A DNA stretch of 64,000 nt from positions 68,065 through 132,064 of the forward strand of contig CANGXP010000001.1 of the NCBI GenBank assembly GCA_947457935.1, read 5' to 3'. Positions 24,692 to 32,199 of this stretch are shown piece after piece (within the stretch, counting starts at the first letter, position 1; the number at the start of each line of letters is the position of its first letter). Origin of the DNA: Alphaproteobacteria bacterium (GTDB lineage: Bacteria > Pseudomonadota > Alphaproteobacteria > JAJTHO01 > CANGXP01). The translations under genes were made by a program, and so were the position numbers. Under the pieces are notes generated by a model. The model ran no database searches, was not told the DNA's origin, and saw nothing but the letters and a program-made list of their open reading frames with translations.

Positions 24692-24943
24692 ATGCCCATG
24701 ACCGCCCCCGACATCATCACCCTCATTAAATCCGCCCTGCCTGATGCAGAAGTGGAGATCCAAGACCTTGCAGGCGATGGCGATCATTATGCCGCAACGG
24801 TTGTCTCTCAAACCTTCCAAGGAAAATCACGGATTCAGCAACATCAGCTTGTGTATGCCGCGCTGATGGGTAAAATGGGTGGTGAACTGCACGCCCTTGC
24901 GCTCACCACGAAAACACCAGAGGCACCTACAAAATTCTACTAA
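24692..24943 (+). CDS. bolA: BolA-family protein
   Basis: The product has 83 residues from ATG at 24692, four bases after purL. The fold signature is a class II KH-like domain with [15 protein letters not shown] and the recognition helix region [12 protein letters not shown] followed by [10 protein letters not shown]. BolA proteins partner with monothiol glutaredoxins to carry [2Fe-2S] clusters; the conserved cluster-ligand His is in HALALTT, and the glutaredoxin gene is next. The last nine codons and the stop lie inside a long palindromic repeat (24919-25064), so the C-terminus PEAPTKFY is repeat-derived. Confidence 0.9.
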   Translation: MPMTAPDIITLIKSALPDAEVEIQDLAGDGDHYAATVVSQTFQGKSRIQQHQLVYAALMGKMGGELHALALTTKTPEAPTKFY

Positions 24944-25064
24944 TCCTTGCTGCAAATGGCGTTTTTCTGCGATACAGTGCTCACGTACCCAAAAGTACGC
25001 TGCGCTCCGTTTCTCGAAACCCACCATTTTCGCTGACGGCTTAGCGAATTTTGCAAGCACCTCT
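24919..25064. repeat. GTAC-centred long palindrome, copy A (146 bp)
   Basis: An imperfect inverted repeat whose outer ends are AGAGG (24919-24923) and CCTCT (25060-25064). Its exact centre, 24991.5, is GTAC-N6-GTAC (24985-24998). Arms share ACAAAATTC with its partner GAATTTTGC, and CAAATGG with CCATTTTCG. It overlaps the bolA 3' end and fills most of the bolA-grxD gap. It belongs to the family also seen at 29293, 33610, 42597 and 51851. Confidence 0.85.
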
Positions 25065-25087
25065 TCCGTTATCCAATAGGAATTACT

Positions 25088-25411
25088 ATGCAAACCCTCT
25101 CTTCTTCCGTCCATGATACCATCGATTCCCTCGTGAAAAGCAACGATGTTGTGCTCTTCATGAAAGGGACAGCGGATTTTCCGCAATGTGGCTTTTCCGC
25201 CGCTGTATGTAACGTTTTGGAGCATTTGGATGTTACATTCAAAGATGTGAACGTGCTGGAAAGCGATGCAATGCGCCAAGGCATTAAGGACTATAGCAAC
25301 TGGCCAACCATCCCGCAACTCTATGTGAAGGGCGAATTCATCGGCGGGTGTGACATTATCAAAGAAATGTTCCAAAGCGGCGAACTCCAAGAACTCTTCG
25401 ATAAGAAATAA
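25088..25411 (+). CDS. grxD: Monothiol glutaredoxin, Grx4 type
   Basis: The product has 107 residues. The active site is CGFS within DFPQCGFSAAVCNVLEH, diagnostic of class II monothiol glutaredoxins, with the glutathione-binding segments KGTADFP, WPTIPQLYV and GGCDIIKEM. These proteins bind a [2Fe-2S] cluster with glutathione and pair with BolA in iron sensing and cluster delivery. The bolA gene is directly upstream, separated by a palindromic repeat. Confidence 0.96.
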   Translation: MQTLSSSVHDTIDSLVKSNDVVLFMKGTADFPQCGFSAAVCNVLEHLDVTFKDVNVLESDAMRQGIKDYSNWPTIPQLYVKGEFIGGCDIIKEMFQSGELQELFDKK

Positions 25412-25417
25412 ATATCT

Positions 25418-26722
25418 ATGAAAATAGCAGTCATTGGCACAGGATACGTTGGTCTCGTCACGGGCACCTGTTTTTCAGAATTTGGCGTGACCGTCACCTG
25501 TGTTGACAAAGACGCGACAAAAATTGCGCGTCTTAAAAAAGGCGAAATCCCCATCTATGAGCCAAACTTAGACAGATTGGTGGAAAGCAATATTGCCTCA
25601 GGTAGGCTTGCCTTCACCACCGATATTAAAGAGGCAATGGAAAACGCAGACGCGGTGTTTATTGCCGTTGGCACACCGAGTCGTCGCGGCGATGGACATG
25701 CGGACTTAAGCTATGTATTTGCCGTGGCAGAAGAAATCGCGCCCTTATTGCAAAATTATACAGTGGTGGTGACAAAATCCACCGTGCCTGTGGGCACAGG
25801 GCGTAAAGTTTACGATATTATCAAGCGGGTTAACCCCAGCGCTGATTTTGACGTTGCCTCTAACCCTGAGTTTTTGCGCGAAGGTTCAGCGATTGAAGAT
25901 TTTATGCGCCCTGACCGTGTGGTGATTGGCACGGATAGTGAGCGTTCACTAACCGTCATGCGCGCCTTGTATCGCCCTCTTTTCCTTATTGAAACCCCCA
26001 TTGTAGCAACCTCGCTCGAGACTGCCGAACTGATTAAATATGCGGCAAACGCATTTCTTGCCACCAAAATCACTTTCATTAACGAGATGGCGGATTTGTG
26101 CGAGAAAGTCGGCGCGAATGTGCAAGATGTGGCAAAGGGCATGGGGCTTGATGGGCGCATCGGCAAAAAATTCCTGAATGCAGGGCCGGGCTATGGCGGC
26201 TCGTGCTTTCCGAAAGATACGCTTGCCCTGATTCAAACAGGCGTGGATGCTGGATCGCCTGTTAAAATTGTTGAAACCGTTTCCGCCCTTAATGAGCAAC
26301 GCAAAGCCACCATGGCAACAAAAATTATTGCTGCTTGTGGCGGGGATATACAGGGTAAAAAAATTGCCGTGTTAGGGTTAACGTTTAAGCCCAATACAGA
26401 TGACATGCGCGACAGCCCTAGTCTTGTCATCATCCCCGCGCTACAACAAGCAGGGGCACGGGTTAGTGCGTTTGACCCCAAGGGGATGCTAGAAGCCAAG
26501 CATTTACTGCAAGATATTGATTGGTATGATTCCAGCTATGCCGCCATGCATGGCGCGGATGCGCTGGTTATCTTAACCGAATGGAATGAATTCCGCGCCC
26601 TTGATTTAACCAAAGTTAAATCCTTGCTCAATCAGCCGATCGTTATCGATCTTCGCAATATTTACAAACCCACGGAAATGCAAGCGTTGGGCTTCAACTA
26701 TACCTCTATTGGTAGACCTTAG
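25418..26722 (+). CDS. ugd: UDP-glucose 6-dehydrogenase
   Basis: The product has 434 residues and makes UDP-glucuronate from UDP-glucose with two NAD+. The N-terminal Rossmann motif is AVIGTGYVGLVTGTCFSEFG. The catalytic Cys is in NAGPGYGGSCFPKDTLAL near residue 260. The C-terminal UDP-binding domain contains LGLTFKPNTDDMRDSPSL. It starts six bases after grxD and precedes a phosphomannomutase by 12 bases. With galU at 41.6 kb it points to exopolysaccharide or lipopolysaccharide sugar supply. Confidence 0.95.
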   Translation: MKIAVIGTGYVGLVTGTCFSEFGVTVTCVDKDATKIARLKKGEIPIYEPNLDRLVESNIASGRLAFTTDIKEAMENADAVFIAVGTPSRRGDGHADLSYVFAVAEEIAPLLQNYTVVVTKSTVPVGTGRKVYDIIKRVNPSADFDVASNPEFLREGSAIEDFMRPDRVVIGTDSERSLTVMRALYRPLFLIETPIVATSLETAELIKYAANAFLATKITFINEMADLCEKVGANVQDVAKGMGLDGRIGKKFLNAGPGYGGSCFPKDTLALIQTGVDAGSPVKIVETVSALNEQRKATMATKIIAACGGDIQGKKIAVLGLTFKPNTDDMRDSPSLVIIPALQQAGARVSAFDPKGMLEAKHLLQDIDWYDSSYAAMHGADALVILTEWNEFRALDLTKVKSLLNQPIVIDLRNIYKPTEMQALGFNYTSIGRP

Positions 26723-26734
26723 GAAAAATTATTT

Positions 26735-28120
26735 ATGACACATATTTTCAACCCCACTATTCTCCGCCAATATGATGTGCGTGGAATTGTTGGCAACACC
26801 TTAGAAGAAGCCGACGCATATGCTTTGGGGCGTGCTTTTGCCACCGTTTTGCAAAACAATAATGGCAAGACTGTAACCGTGGGGTATGATGGCAGACTGC
26901 ATTCACCGCGTTTGGCGGATGCCCTTATTAAGGGATTGCGCGAAAGTGGCGCGGATGTAACCCTGATAGGTTTGTGCCCCACCCCCCAACTGTATTTTTC
27001 CACCTATCATCTCAAAGCTGATGCAGGTGTGATGGTGACAGGATCGCACAATCCCCCCGATTATAATGGCTTTAAGATGATGCTGAAGGCAAAGCCATTT
27101 TATGGAGCGGCTATTCAAGAATTAGGCGCAATCGCCGCAACGGGTAATTATGCTGTTGGGGCAGGCAGCTATCAAGAACAGTCTGTTGATGAAGCATACA
27201 TTACCCGTGTGTTGGAAGGCATTGATTTTGGAAATAAAAAACTGAAAGTTGCGTGGGATGCGGGTAATGGGGCGATGGGCAACGCGATGGTTGCAGCCAC
27301 CAAAAGAATGGCGGGCGAGCATTTCTTGCTCAATGAGAAGGTTGATGGGACTTTCCCCGCGCATCATCCAGACCCGACAGTTGCAGAGAATTTAGTGCAA
27401 CTCATCGACGCGGTGAAAAAAAATAATTGCGATGTGGGCATCGCGTTTGATGGTGATGGGGATCGTATTGGCGTTGTTGATGGCGAAGGCGGGATTTTAT
27501 GGGGCGACCAACTGCTCACCATTTGGGCAGAAGCAATTTTAGAAAAACAACCCAACGCCACCATTATTGCGGATGTGAAGGCAAGCCAAGTATTCTTTGA
27601 TGAGGTGGCGCGTATGGGCGGCAAGCCGCTGATGTGGCAAACAGGCCATTCGTTAATTAAAGCGAAAATGGCAGAAACGAAGGCTCCGTTAGCAGGGGAA
27701 ATGAGTGGCCATATTTTCTTTGCAGATAGATATTATGGTTTTGACGATGCGCTGTATGCTGCCATTCGATTATTGGAGATATTGAGTAATAAAAATATCA
27801 CGCTTGCAGAAATTCGTAAAAAACTTCCGCAAGTGATCAATACCCCTGAGTTGCGATTTGCATGTGACGAAGATAAAAAATTCGGAATTGTGGAAAAATT
27901 ACAACAGCTGTTGGCTGCCGAAAACGCAACCATGAGCACGATTGATGGCGTGCGCGTGAATACCGAGCAAGGCTGGTGGCTGCTCAGAGCCTCAAATACA
28001 CAGGCTGTGCTGGTTGCACGGTGTGAATCGCAAACACAACAAGGATTGGAATATCTGCAAGATCAACTGCAAAAGTATCTCGCAAAAGTTGGGGTGGAAT
28101 CAATGCAGATAACGCATTGA
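26735..28120 (+). CDS. Phosphomannomutase/phosphoglucomutase
   Basis: The product has 461 residues of the alpha-D-phosphohexomutase family, AlgC-like, interconverting hexose 6- and 1-phosphates. The phosphoserine loop is VMVTGSHNPPDYNGFKM near residue 100, the metal loop is AFDGDGDRIGVVD, the sugar-binding loop is LAGEMSGHIFF, and the C-terminal phosphate loop is LLRASNTQAVLVARCES. It follows ugd in the same direction. Substrate preference (mannose or glucose) cannot be fixed from sequence. Confidence 0.92.
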   Translation: MTHIFNPTILRQYDVRGIVGNTLEEADAYALGRAFATVLQNNNGKTVTVGYDGRLHSPRLADALIKGLRESGADVTLIGLCPTPQLYFSTYHLKADAGVMVTGSHNPPDYNGFKMMLKAKPFYGAAIQELGAIAATGNYAVGAGSYQEQSVDEAYITRVLEGIDFGNKKLKVAWDAGNGAMGNAMVAATKRMAGEHFLLNEKVDGTFPAHHPDPTVAENLVQLIDAVKKNNCDVGIAFDGDGDRIGVVDGEGGILWGDQLLTIWAEAILEKQPNATIIADVKASQVFFDEVARMGGKPLMWQTGHSLIKAKMAETKAPLAGEMSGHIFFADRYYGFDDALYAAIRLLEILSNKNITLAEIRKKLPQVINTPELRFACDEDKKFGIVEKLQQLLAAENATMSTIDGVRVNTEQGWWLLRASNTQAVLVARCESQTQQGLEYLQDQLQKYLAKVGVESMQITH

Positions 28121-28183
28121 GATTGCTTTGTAAATGTTTTGACAGGGTTTTAAAAAACGCGCATAGTTCTAACATACAATGGT

Positions 28184-28202
28184 AATGCTGCAGTGCAACA
28201 TT
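28184..28202. promoter_or_regulatory. Upstream PhaR-like operator of the phasin gene
   Basis: The dyad ATGCTGC-AGT-GCAACAT, with core TGC-N3-GCA at 28189-28197, lies just upstream of the phasin -35 element. Identical arms recur at 28250-28272. Known alphaproteobacterial PhaR sites are of the TGC-N3-GCA type; assignment to PhaR is inference. Confidence 0.55.
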
Positions 28203-28207
28203 TGCTC

Positions 28208-28236
28208 TTGACATTAACGATTTGGTAGCACATATA
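28208..28236 (+). promoter_or_regulatory. Phasin promoter
   Basis: TTGACA (28208-28213) and CATATA (28231-28236) are separated by 17 bases. The element sits between two identical-arm dyads, leaving room for repression by a bound regulator. Confidence 0.6.
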
Positions 28237-28249
28237 GCATAAAAGAGAG

Positions 28250-28272
28250 TTTATGCTGCAACGCAACATAAA
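28250..28272. promoter_or_regulatory. Downstream PhaR-like operator of the phasin gene
   Basis: A 23-base palindrome with one mismatch, TTTATGCTGC-AAC-GCAACATAAA read in parts, has the core TGC-N3-GCA at 28257-28265. It lies in the 5' leader, centre to centre 68 bases from the upstream copy and about 20 bases before the ATG at 28295. Confidence 0.6.
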
Positions 28273-28294
28273 TGAACAATGGAGACAAAACATC

Positions 28295-29086
28295 ATGACG
28301 ATCCCTTCAAACACCTTTAAACCTTCTACAACTTCCCCTGTAACCTCTGCTGCGCAAACCGCTAACCAAGCGACTAACGCTGCAAAATCTGTTGCGACAA
28401 GCGCTGGAAACTCTCTTGCTTCTTCTGTGGTAGCTAACCTTAAGGCTGCAGCCGCTGCAAGCAAGCCCGCTGTTGCTAAGCCTGCGGCAAAAGTTGCAGC
28501 TAAAACAAGCGCTGCTGCAACGGTAAAAAAAGTTGCTGTTGTAAAAAAAGCGACAACCGCTAGCGCCGCTGCGTCTAAAAAGACCACAAGTGCAAAATCA
28601 GCTGTAACGAGCAGTGCTGCTTTTAGCAATAAGGCAACGTCCTCTCTGCAAGGCAGCAGCAAAACAGTCAATGAGACAATTAGCAACTCTGTTAAGTCCC
28701 TCCAACAACAAGTCGAGAAAGTGAACCAAACCATGATTAAGAACAACCAAGAATTCAGCAAGTTTTTTGAAGACAACCTGAACTCAACCTTGCAAGCATT
28801 CAACATCCTTGCAAAAAGCTCTGAAGAAATCAGCAAAGCCTACTTCTCTTTTGCGCAAAACACATTAGAGAACAACATTGCTGCTGCAAAATCTTTGTTC
28901 TCTGCACGCAACGCACAAGAAGCGTTTGACCTGCAAAGCAAAACAGCAAAAAGCAACATTGATTCTTTAATCAATGAAAGCACCAAGCTGTCACAACTCA
29001 GCATTGATGCGGCAAACAAAGCGATGCAGCCTATCCAAAGCCGCATCAACCAAACTGTTGAGAGCATCATCAAAAAAGCAGCGTAG
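28295..29086 (+). CDS. Phasin with Ala/Lys-rich N-terminal region
   Basis: The product has 263 residues from ATG at 28295, which has GGAG ten bases upstream; an upstream in-frame ATG (28253) falls inside an operator. Residues 50-106 are a low-complexity Ala/Lys/Thr stretch with repeated AAK, KKV and AKP units, like the histone-like tail of PhaF-type phasins. Residues about 125-263 form an amphipathic helical phasin domain (NNQEFSKFFEDNLNSTLQAF, then RNAQEAFDLQSKTAK). Phasins coat polyhydroxyalkanoate granules. No synthase gene is in this window. A terminator follows. Confidence 0.85.
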   Translation: MTIPSNTFKPSTTSPVTSAAQTANQATNAAKSVATSAGNSLASSVVANLKAAAAASKPAVAKPAAKVAAKTSAAATVKKVAVVKKATTASAAASKKTTSAKSAVTSSAAFSNKATSSLQGSSKTVNETISNSVKSLQQQVEKVNQTMIKNNQEFSKFFEDNLNSTLQAFNILAKSSEEISKAYFSFAQNTLENNIAAAKSLFSARNAQEAFDLQSKTAKSNIDSLINESTKLSQLSIDAANKAMQPIQSRINQTVESIIKKAA

Positions 29087-29116
29087 TTTTTCGTATTGAA
29101 AAACTATAAAATGAGG

Positions 29117-29145
29117 AGGCGTGGTCTTTTGGCTGCGCCTTTTTG
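29117..29145 (+). terminator. Terminator after the phasin gene
   Basis: A ten-bp stem with three G-U pairs (29117-29126 with 29131-29140) has a TTTT loop and is followed by TTTTG. A smaller perfect nine-base inverted repeat (29084-29106) overlaps the phasin stop codon just upstream. Confidence 0.8.
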
Positions 29146-29161
29146 TTTTGGTGGAAATCGG

Positions 29162-29190
29162 TTGCGCGTACGCGGTAACTTTGCTACAAG
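29162..29190 (+). promoter_or_regulatory. Candidate tRNA-Gly promoter
   Basis: TTGCGC (29162-29167) and TACAAG (29185-29190) are 17 bases apart and lie about 20 bases upstream of tRNA-Gly, downstream of the phasin terminator. Confidence 0.4.
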
Positions 29191-29210
29191 CACTATTCTT
29201 ATTTTTGTGT

Positions 29211-29284
29211 GCGGGTGTAGCTTAGTGGTAAAGCACCAGCCTTCCAAGCTGATCATGAGGGTTCGATTCCCTTCACCCGCTCCA
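29211..29284 (+). tRNA. tRNA-Gly (anticodon TCC)
   Basis: A 74-base tRNA with encoded CCA. The acceptor stem pairs GCGGGTG with CACCCGC, the anticodon loop is CTTCCAA (anticodon TCC), and the T-arm contains GGGTTCGATTCCC. It precedes tRNA-Trp and secE, as commonly seen near nusG. Confidence 0.96.
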
Positions 29285-29292
29285 TATACTAT

Positions 29293-29440
29293 AGGGCACC
29301 TCTAGTAACCCTTTTATCGGGATGAGTGGCGAGAAAGAATTTTTTAAGGAAACGCAAGCGTACCCTTATGTACGTGCGGATTCCGAGAAAACTTCTGACG
29401 ACGCCAATCGCCCTAGAAAAGAGGTTAATAGACGTGCTCT
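29293..29440. repeat. GTAC-centred long palindrome, copy D (148 bp)
   Basis: The outer ends AGGGCACCTCTA (29293-29304) and its imperfect partner ending GTGCTCT at 29440 are equidistant from the centre 29366.5. The centre is GTAC-N6-GTAC (29360-29373). Both arms carry a TGGCG block. It lies between tRNA-Gly and tRNA-Trp. The remaining spacer, 29441-29551, shows no gene. Confidence 0.82.
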
Positions 29441-29551
29441 ACAGCGTTACTGCTTTTGATTGAGGCTAGGAATGCAAGGCGATGTGTATTTGACATACAT
29501 AAGCCGCGGCATGACACCGTCTCAATACAAAATGAGGAACGTTTTCCCTAC

Positions 29552-29627
29552 AGGAGTATAGCTCAACTGGTAGAGCGTCGGTCTCCAAAACCGAAGGCTG
29601 TGGGTTCGATCCCCTCTGCTCCTGCCA
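29552..29627 (+). tRNA. tRNA-Trp (anticodon CCA)
   Basis: A 76-base tRNA with encoded CCA. The acceptor stem pairs AGGAGTA with the 3' side TGCTCCT, the anticodon loop reads CTCCAAA (anticodon CCA), and the T-loop contains GGTTCGATCCC. It sits just before secE, the conserved tRNA-Trp-secE-nusG arrangement. Confidence 0.96.
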
Positions 29628-29658
29628 TCTTTTAATGCATCGCATAGTAAAGTTTTTT

Positions 29659-29931
29659 ATGCCCCCTAAAGCCTCAACAAAATCTGTTATGCCTGTGGCA
29701 AATGATGACAAGCAGAAGGATATGCTTCCTAAAGCACCGCGCGTTTCCATCCCGCAATATGTTCGGAATGTGAAGCAAGAATTAGCAAAAGTCTCGTGGC
29801 CGTCTAAAAAAGAAACTAAAATCACCACGTTAATGGTGTTTATTATGGTAATTATTTCTGCAATGTTCTTTTTTATTGTAGACCAATTACTTTCTTATGG
29901 TATAAGACTTGTCCTCGGTTTAGGGGCGTAA
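29659..29931 (+). CDS. secE: Preprotein translocase subunit SecE
   Basis: The product has 90 residues from ATG at 29659; an ATG at 29635 is only eight bases after the mature tRNA-Trp end and so is less likely. No strong Shine-Dalgarno decides the start. The conserved amphipathic helix VRNVKQELAKVSWPSKKET is followed by one transmembrane segment (LMVFIMVIISAMFFFIVDQL), the single-span SecE architecture. SecE clamps SecY in the translocon. nusG follows. Confidence 0.93.
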   Translation: MPPKASTKSVMPVANDDKQKDMLPKAPRVSIPQYVRNVKQELAKVSWPSKKETKITTLMVFIMVIISAMFFFIVDQLLSYGIRLVLGLGA

Positions 29932-29969
29932 GCTCGTTAAATTTGTTGAAAAATATAAGGTTTAAGTCA

Positions 29970-30527
29970 ATGACAGCACAAAGCGCACCAGAAACAGCCA
30001 AGTGGTATGTTGTGCATGTTTATTCTGGATTTGAAAATAAAGTTGCAGAAGCGATAAAAGAGCAAGCCGCTGAGCGCAATTTAACAGACCATATTCATAA
30101 CGTCGTTGTTCCGTCGGAAGAAGTGACGGAAGTGCGGCGTGGCGCAAAAATCAACACGGATAGAAAATTTTTCCCTGGCTATATTCTCATCCAAATGGAT
30201 TTGACGGATCAAAGCTGGCACTTGGTTAAAAGCACCCCCCGCGTAACAGGATTCTTAGGCGGTGGCACACGCGGCAAACCCGTTCCCCTGTCTAATGCCG
30301 AAGCAAAACGTCTTACCGCGCAACTTTCTGAAGGCTTCACCAAAGCACGCAAAACAGTTCTTCATGAAATTGGCGAAACAGTCCGCGTCATTGATGGCCC
30401 CTTCGACAGCTTCACAGGACTGGTGGATGGTGTTGACGATGAACGTCAGAAGCTAAAAGTGTCTATTTCCATCTTTGGGCGTGCAACGCCTGTAGAGTTA
30501 GACTTTACGCAAGTAGAAAAGATTTAG
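29970..30527 (+). CDS. nusG: Transcription termination/antitermination protein NusG
   Basis: The product has 185 residues from ATG at 29970 (MTAQSAPETAKWYVVHVYSG) with AAGG upstream; a TTG further upstream is also in frame. The NGN domain carries KWYVVHVYSGFENKVA and FFPGYILIQMDL, and the C-terminal KOW domain has GETVRVIDGPFDSFTGLVD. NusG links RNA polymerase with Rho or the ribosome. It follows secE by 38 bases. Confidence 0.97.
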   Translation: MTAQSAPETAKWYVVHVYSGFENKVAEAIKEQAAERNLTDHIHNVVVPSEEVTEVRRGAKINTDRKFFPGYILIQMDLTDQSWHLVKSTPRVTGFLGGGTRGKPVPLSNAEAKRLTAQLSEGFTKARKTVLHEIGETVRVIDGPFDSFTGLVDGVDDERQKLKVSISIFGRATPVELDFTQVEKI

Positions 30528-30574
30528 ATTTTTATTTATTTTTATAACGTTATAGAAAAAGAGAAGGCATATTT

Positions 30575-30865
30575 ATGAATATTACAAAAAAACAGTTTGA
30601 CGTATTTAAGTATCTTGAGCGACACTACGCGTCTGATTTGGGAGAATCAGCTAAAGTAGTTAGACGAATAACGGATGGAACTAGACCTACTAAACCAATA
30701 ATGCACGCATCGTCTGAAGAATTAAATTCACTGTCGAGAGCAGTTTTAGCGATTAGCCAAAATAGCTTGAAAGATTTAGACGACCCACTAGCATTTGTAC
30801 CAACACAACAAGACCTAATAGTATTAGCTTCTAAGTTACAAGACGCTAACCATTTGTGGGAATAG
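30575..30865 (+). CDS. Unknown 96-residue protein between nusG and rplK
   Basis: I do not recognise a family. The product starts MNITKKQFDVFKYLERHYAS with AGAAGG eight bases upstream of the ATG, so translation initiation looks genuine. It is hydrophilic and helical in appearance, with no signal peptide, transmembrane segment or Cys pair. Its composition is more AT-rich than the neighbouring nusG and rplK. A 12-base palindrome TATAACGTTATA (30543-30554) lies just upstream. nusG and rplK are normally adjacent, so this is an insertion into that cluster. Confidence 0.6.
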   Translation: MNITKKQFDVFKYLERHYASDLGESAKVVRRITDGTRPTKPIMHASSEELNSLSRAVLAISQNSLKDLDDPLAFVPTQQDLIVLASKLQDANHLWE

Positions 30866-30908
30866 TATTGTGACTTGTGCTTAAGAAATTAATATATACT
30901 CTTCACCT

Positions 30909-30943
30909 TGTGGGAGATGCGCCACATCGCACCACATCCTCCA
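30909..30943 (+). promoter_or_regulatory. Candidate L1-binding leader of rplKA
   Basis: The 100-base spacer before rplK contains a TATACT -10-like element (30895-30900) and then a hairpin in which GGAG-ATG pairs with CAT-CTCC across a bulged C. Bacterial rplKA mRNAs are often repressed by L1 through a mimic of its rRNA site in this position. The identification is by location and pairing only. Confidence 0.35.
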
Positions 30944-30965
30944 ACCTTAACAAAGGAGTTAAATC

Positions 30966-31397
30966 ATGGCAAAAAAAGTAATTGGCTATATTAAGCTGCA
31001 GGTTCCTGCAGGCAAAGCCAACCCCGCCCCCCCTATTGGTCCAGCCTTAGGTCAACGGGGACTCAACATCATGGAATTCTGCAAAGCTTTTAACGCCTCA
31101 ACCCAAGGGTTGGAAGTGGGAATGCCTATTCCTGTTGTCATCACCGCGTTTTCAGACAAAAGCTTTACCTTTGTCACCAAAACACCGCCTGTCAGCTATT
31201 TCTTGAAAAAAGCGGCAAACCTTGCAAAAGGCTCGCAAACCCCAGGGCGTGGTTTTGTCGGTAAAGTGACATGGTCACAGCTTAAAGACATCGCAGCCAA
31301 GAAAATGGTTGATTTAAACGCAAATGACATTGATGCGGCCGCCCAAATGATTGCGGGTTCTGCCCGTTCAATGGGCTTAGAAGTTGTGGAGGGCTAG
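30966..31397 (+). CDS. rplK: 50S ribosomal protein L11
   Basis: The product has 143 residues. The N-terminal domain has the conserved Pro-rich segment [19 protein letters not shown] that binds the GTPase centre rRNA and thiostrepton, and the C-terminal rRNA-binding domain contains [13 protein letters not shown] and the [20 protein letters not shown] motif. GGAG lies eight bases upstream of the start. It is followed by rplA after four bases. Confidence 0.98.
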   Translation: MAKKVIGYIKLQVPAGKANPAPPIGPALGQRGLNIMEFCKAFNASTQGLEVGMPIPVVITAFSDKSFTFVTKTPPVSYFLKKAANLAKGSQTPGRGFVGKVTWSQLKDIAAKKMVDLNANDIDAAAQMIAGSARSMGLEVVEG

Positions 31398-31401
31398 GAT
31401 C

Positions 31402-32109
31402 ATGGCAACAGTTGTAAAACATACAAAGCGTCTTACCAAAATACACGCAACAGTGAATGCAGAAAAACTCTATCCCATCACGGAAGCGTTGGTTTTGGCG
31501 AAGAAAAATGCGACAGCAAAATTTGATGAGACCATCGAAGTGTCGATGAACCTCAATGTGGATCCGCGCAAAGCCGAGCAAAACATTCGTGGCGTTGTGG
31601 CATTGCCACACGGCACGGGTAAAACCGTTCGTGTTGCTGTGTTCGCAAAGGGTGATAAAGCCGATGCCGCCAAAGCAGCAGGGGCAGACATTGTTGGTGC
31701 TGAAGAACTTGTTGAAGAAATCAACAAAGGCGTGATTAACTTTGACCGCTGCATTGCTACCCCTGATATGATGGGCTTAGTGGGTCGCGTTGCGAAAGTA
31801 TTAGGCCCCAAAGGCCTTATGCCTAACCCAAAATTGGGCACTGTTACGCCTAACGTTGCAGAGGCAGTAAAAGCTGCTAAAGCAGGGCAAATTGAATACC
31901 GTGCTGAAAAAGCAGGGATCGTTCATGCAGGAATTGGCAAAGCCAGCTTCTCTGATGCTGCTTTGTTGGAAAACTTCAAAACGTTGCTCGGCGCAATTCA
32001 AAAAGCGAAACCCAGCGACATCAAAGGCACCTACATCAAAAAAGTGGGCGTAAGCTCAACGATGGGTGCGGGTGTGAAGGTTGAACTTGCGAGCTTAACA
32101 GCGGCGTAA
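31402..32109 (+). CDS. rplA: 50S ribosomal protein L1
   Basis: The product has 235 residues from ATG at 31402; the frame opens six codons earlier inside rplK but the ATG with TAGGAT upstream is preferred. The signature [36 protein letters not shown], and the C-terminal [20 protein letters not shown] are present. L1 forms the mobile stalk at the E site. A strong terminator follows, so rplJ, which usually comes next, is not part of this unit. Confidence 0.98.
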   Translation: MATVVKHTKRLTKIHATVNAEKLYPITEALVLAKKNATAKFDETIEVSMNLNVDPRKAEQNIRGVVALPHGTGKTVRVAVFAKGDKADAAKAAGADIVGAEELVEEINKGVINFDRCIATPDMMGLVGRVAKVLGPKGLMPNPKLGTVTPNVAEAVKAAKAGQIEYRAEKAGIVHAGIGKASFSDAALLENFKTLLGAIQKAKPSDIKGTYIKKVGVSSTMGAGVKVELASLTAA

Positions 32110-32132
32110 GGATTATTTGCATTCAAATGAGA

Positions 32133-32164
32133 AACGCCCGATAGGAAACTGTCGGGCGTTTTTT
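32133..32164 (+). terminator. Terminator after rplA
   Basis: A 12-bp stem with one G-U pair (32133-32144 with 32149-32160) closes a GAAA tetraloop and is followed by at least four T. It separates the secE-nusG-rplKA unit from radA. Confidence 0.9.
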
Positions 32165-32199
32165 GTTGGCTTCAATGTACAATCAGCTACACTACCAAA

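Noticed and set aside
28150-28836. 228-codon minus-strand frame rich in Ala, Val and Leu
   Set aside because: It is the antisense of the Ala/Lys-rich phasin region; composition follows from that low-complexity sequence.
29441-29551. TTGACA at 29510-29515 as promoter of tRNA-Trp
   Set aside because: No acceptable -10 lies 16-18 bases downstream, so I did not annotate it.
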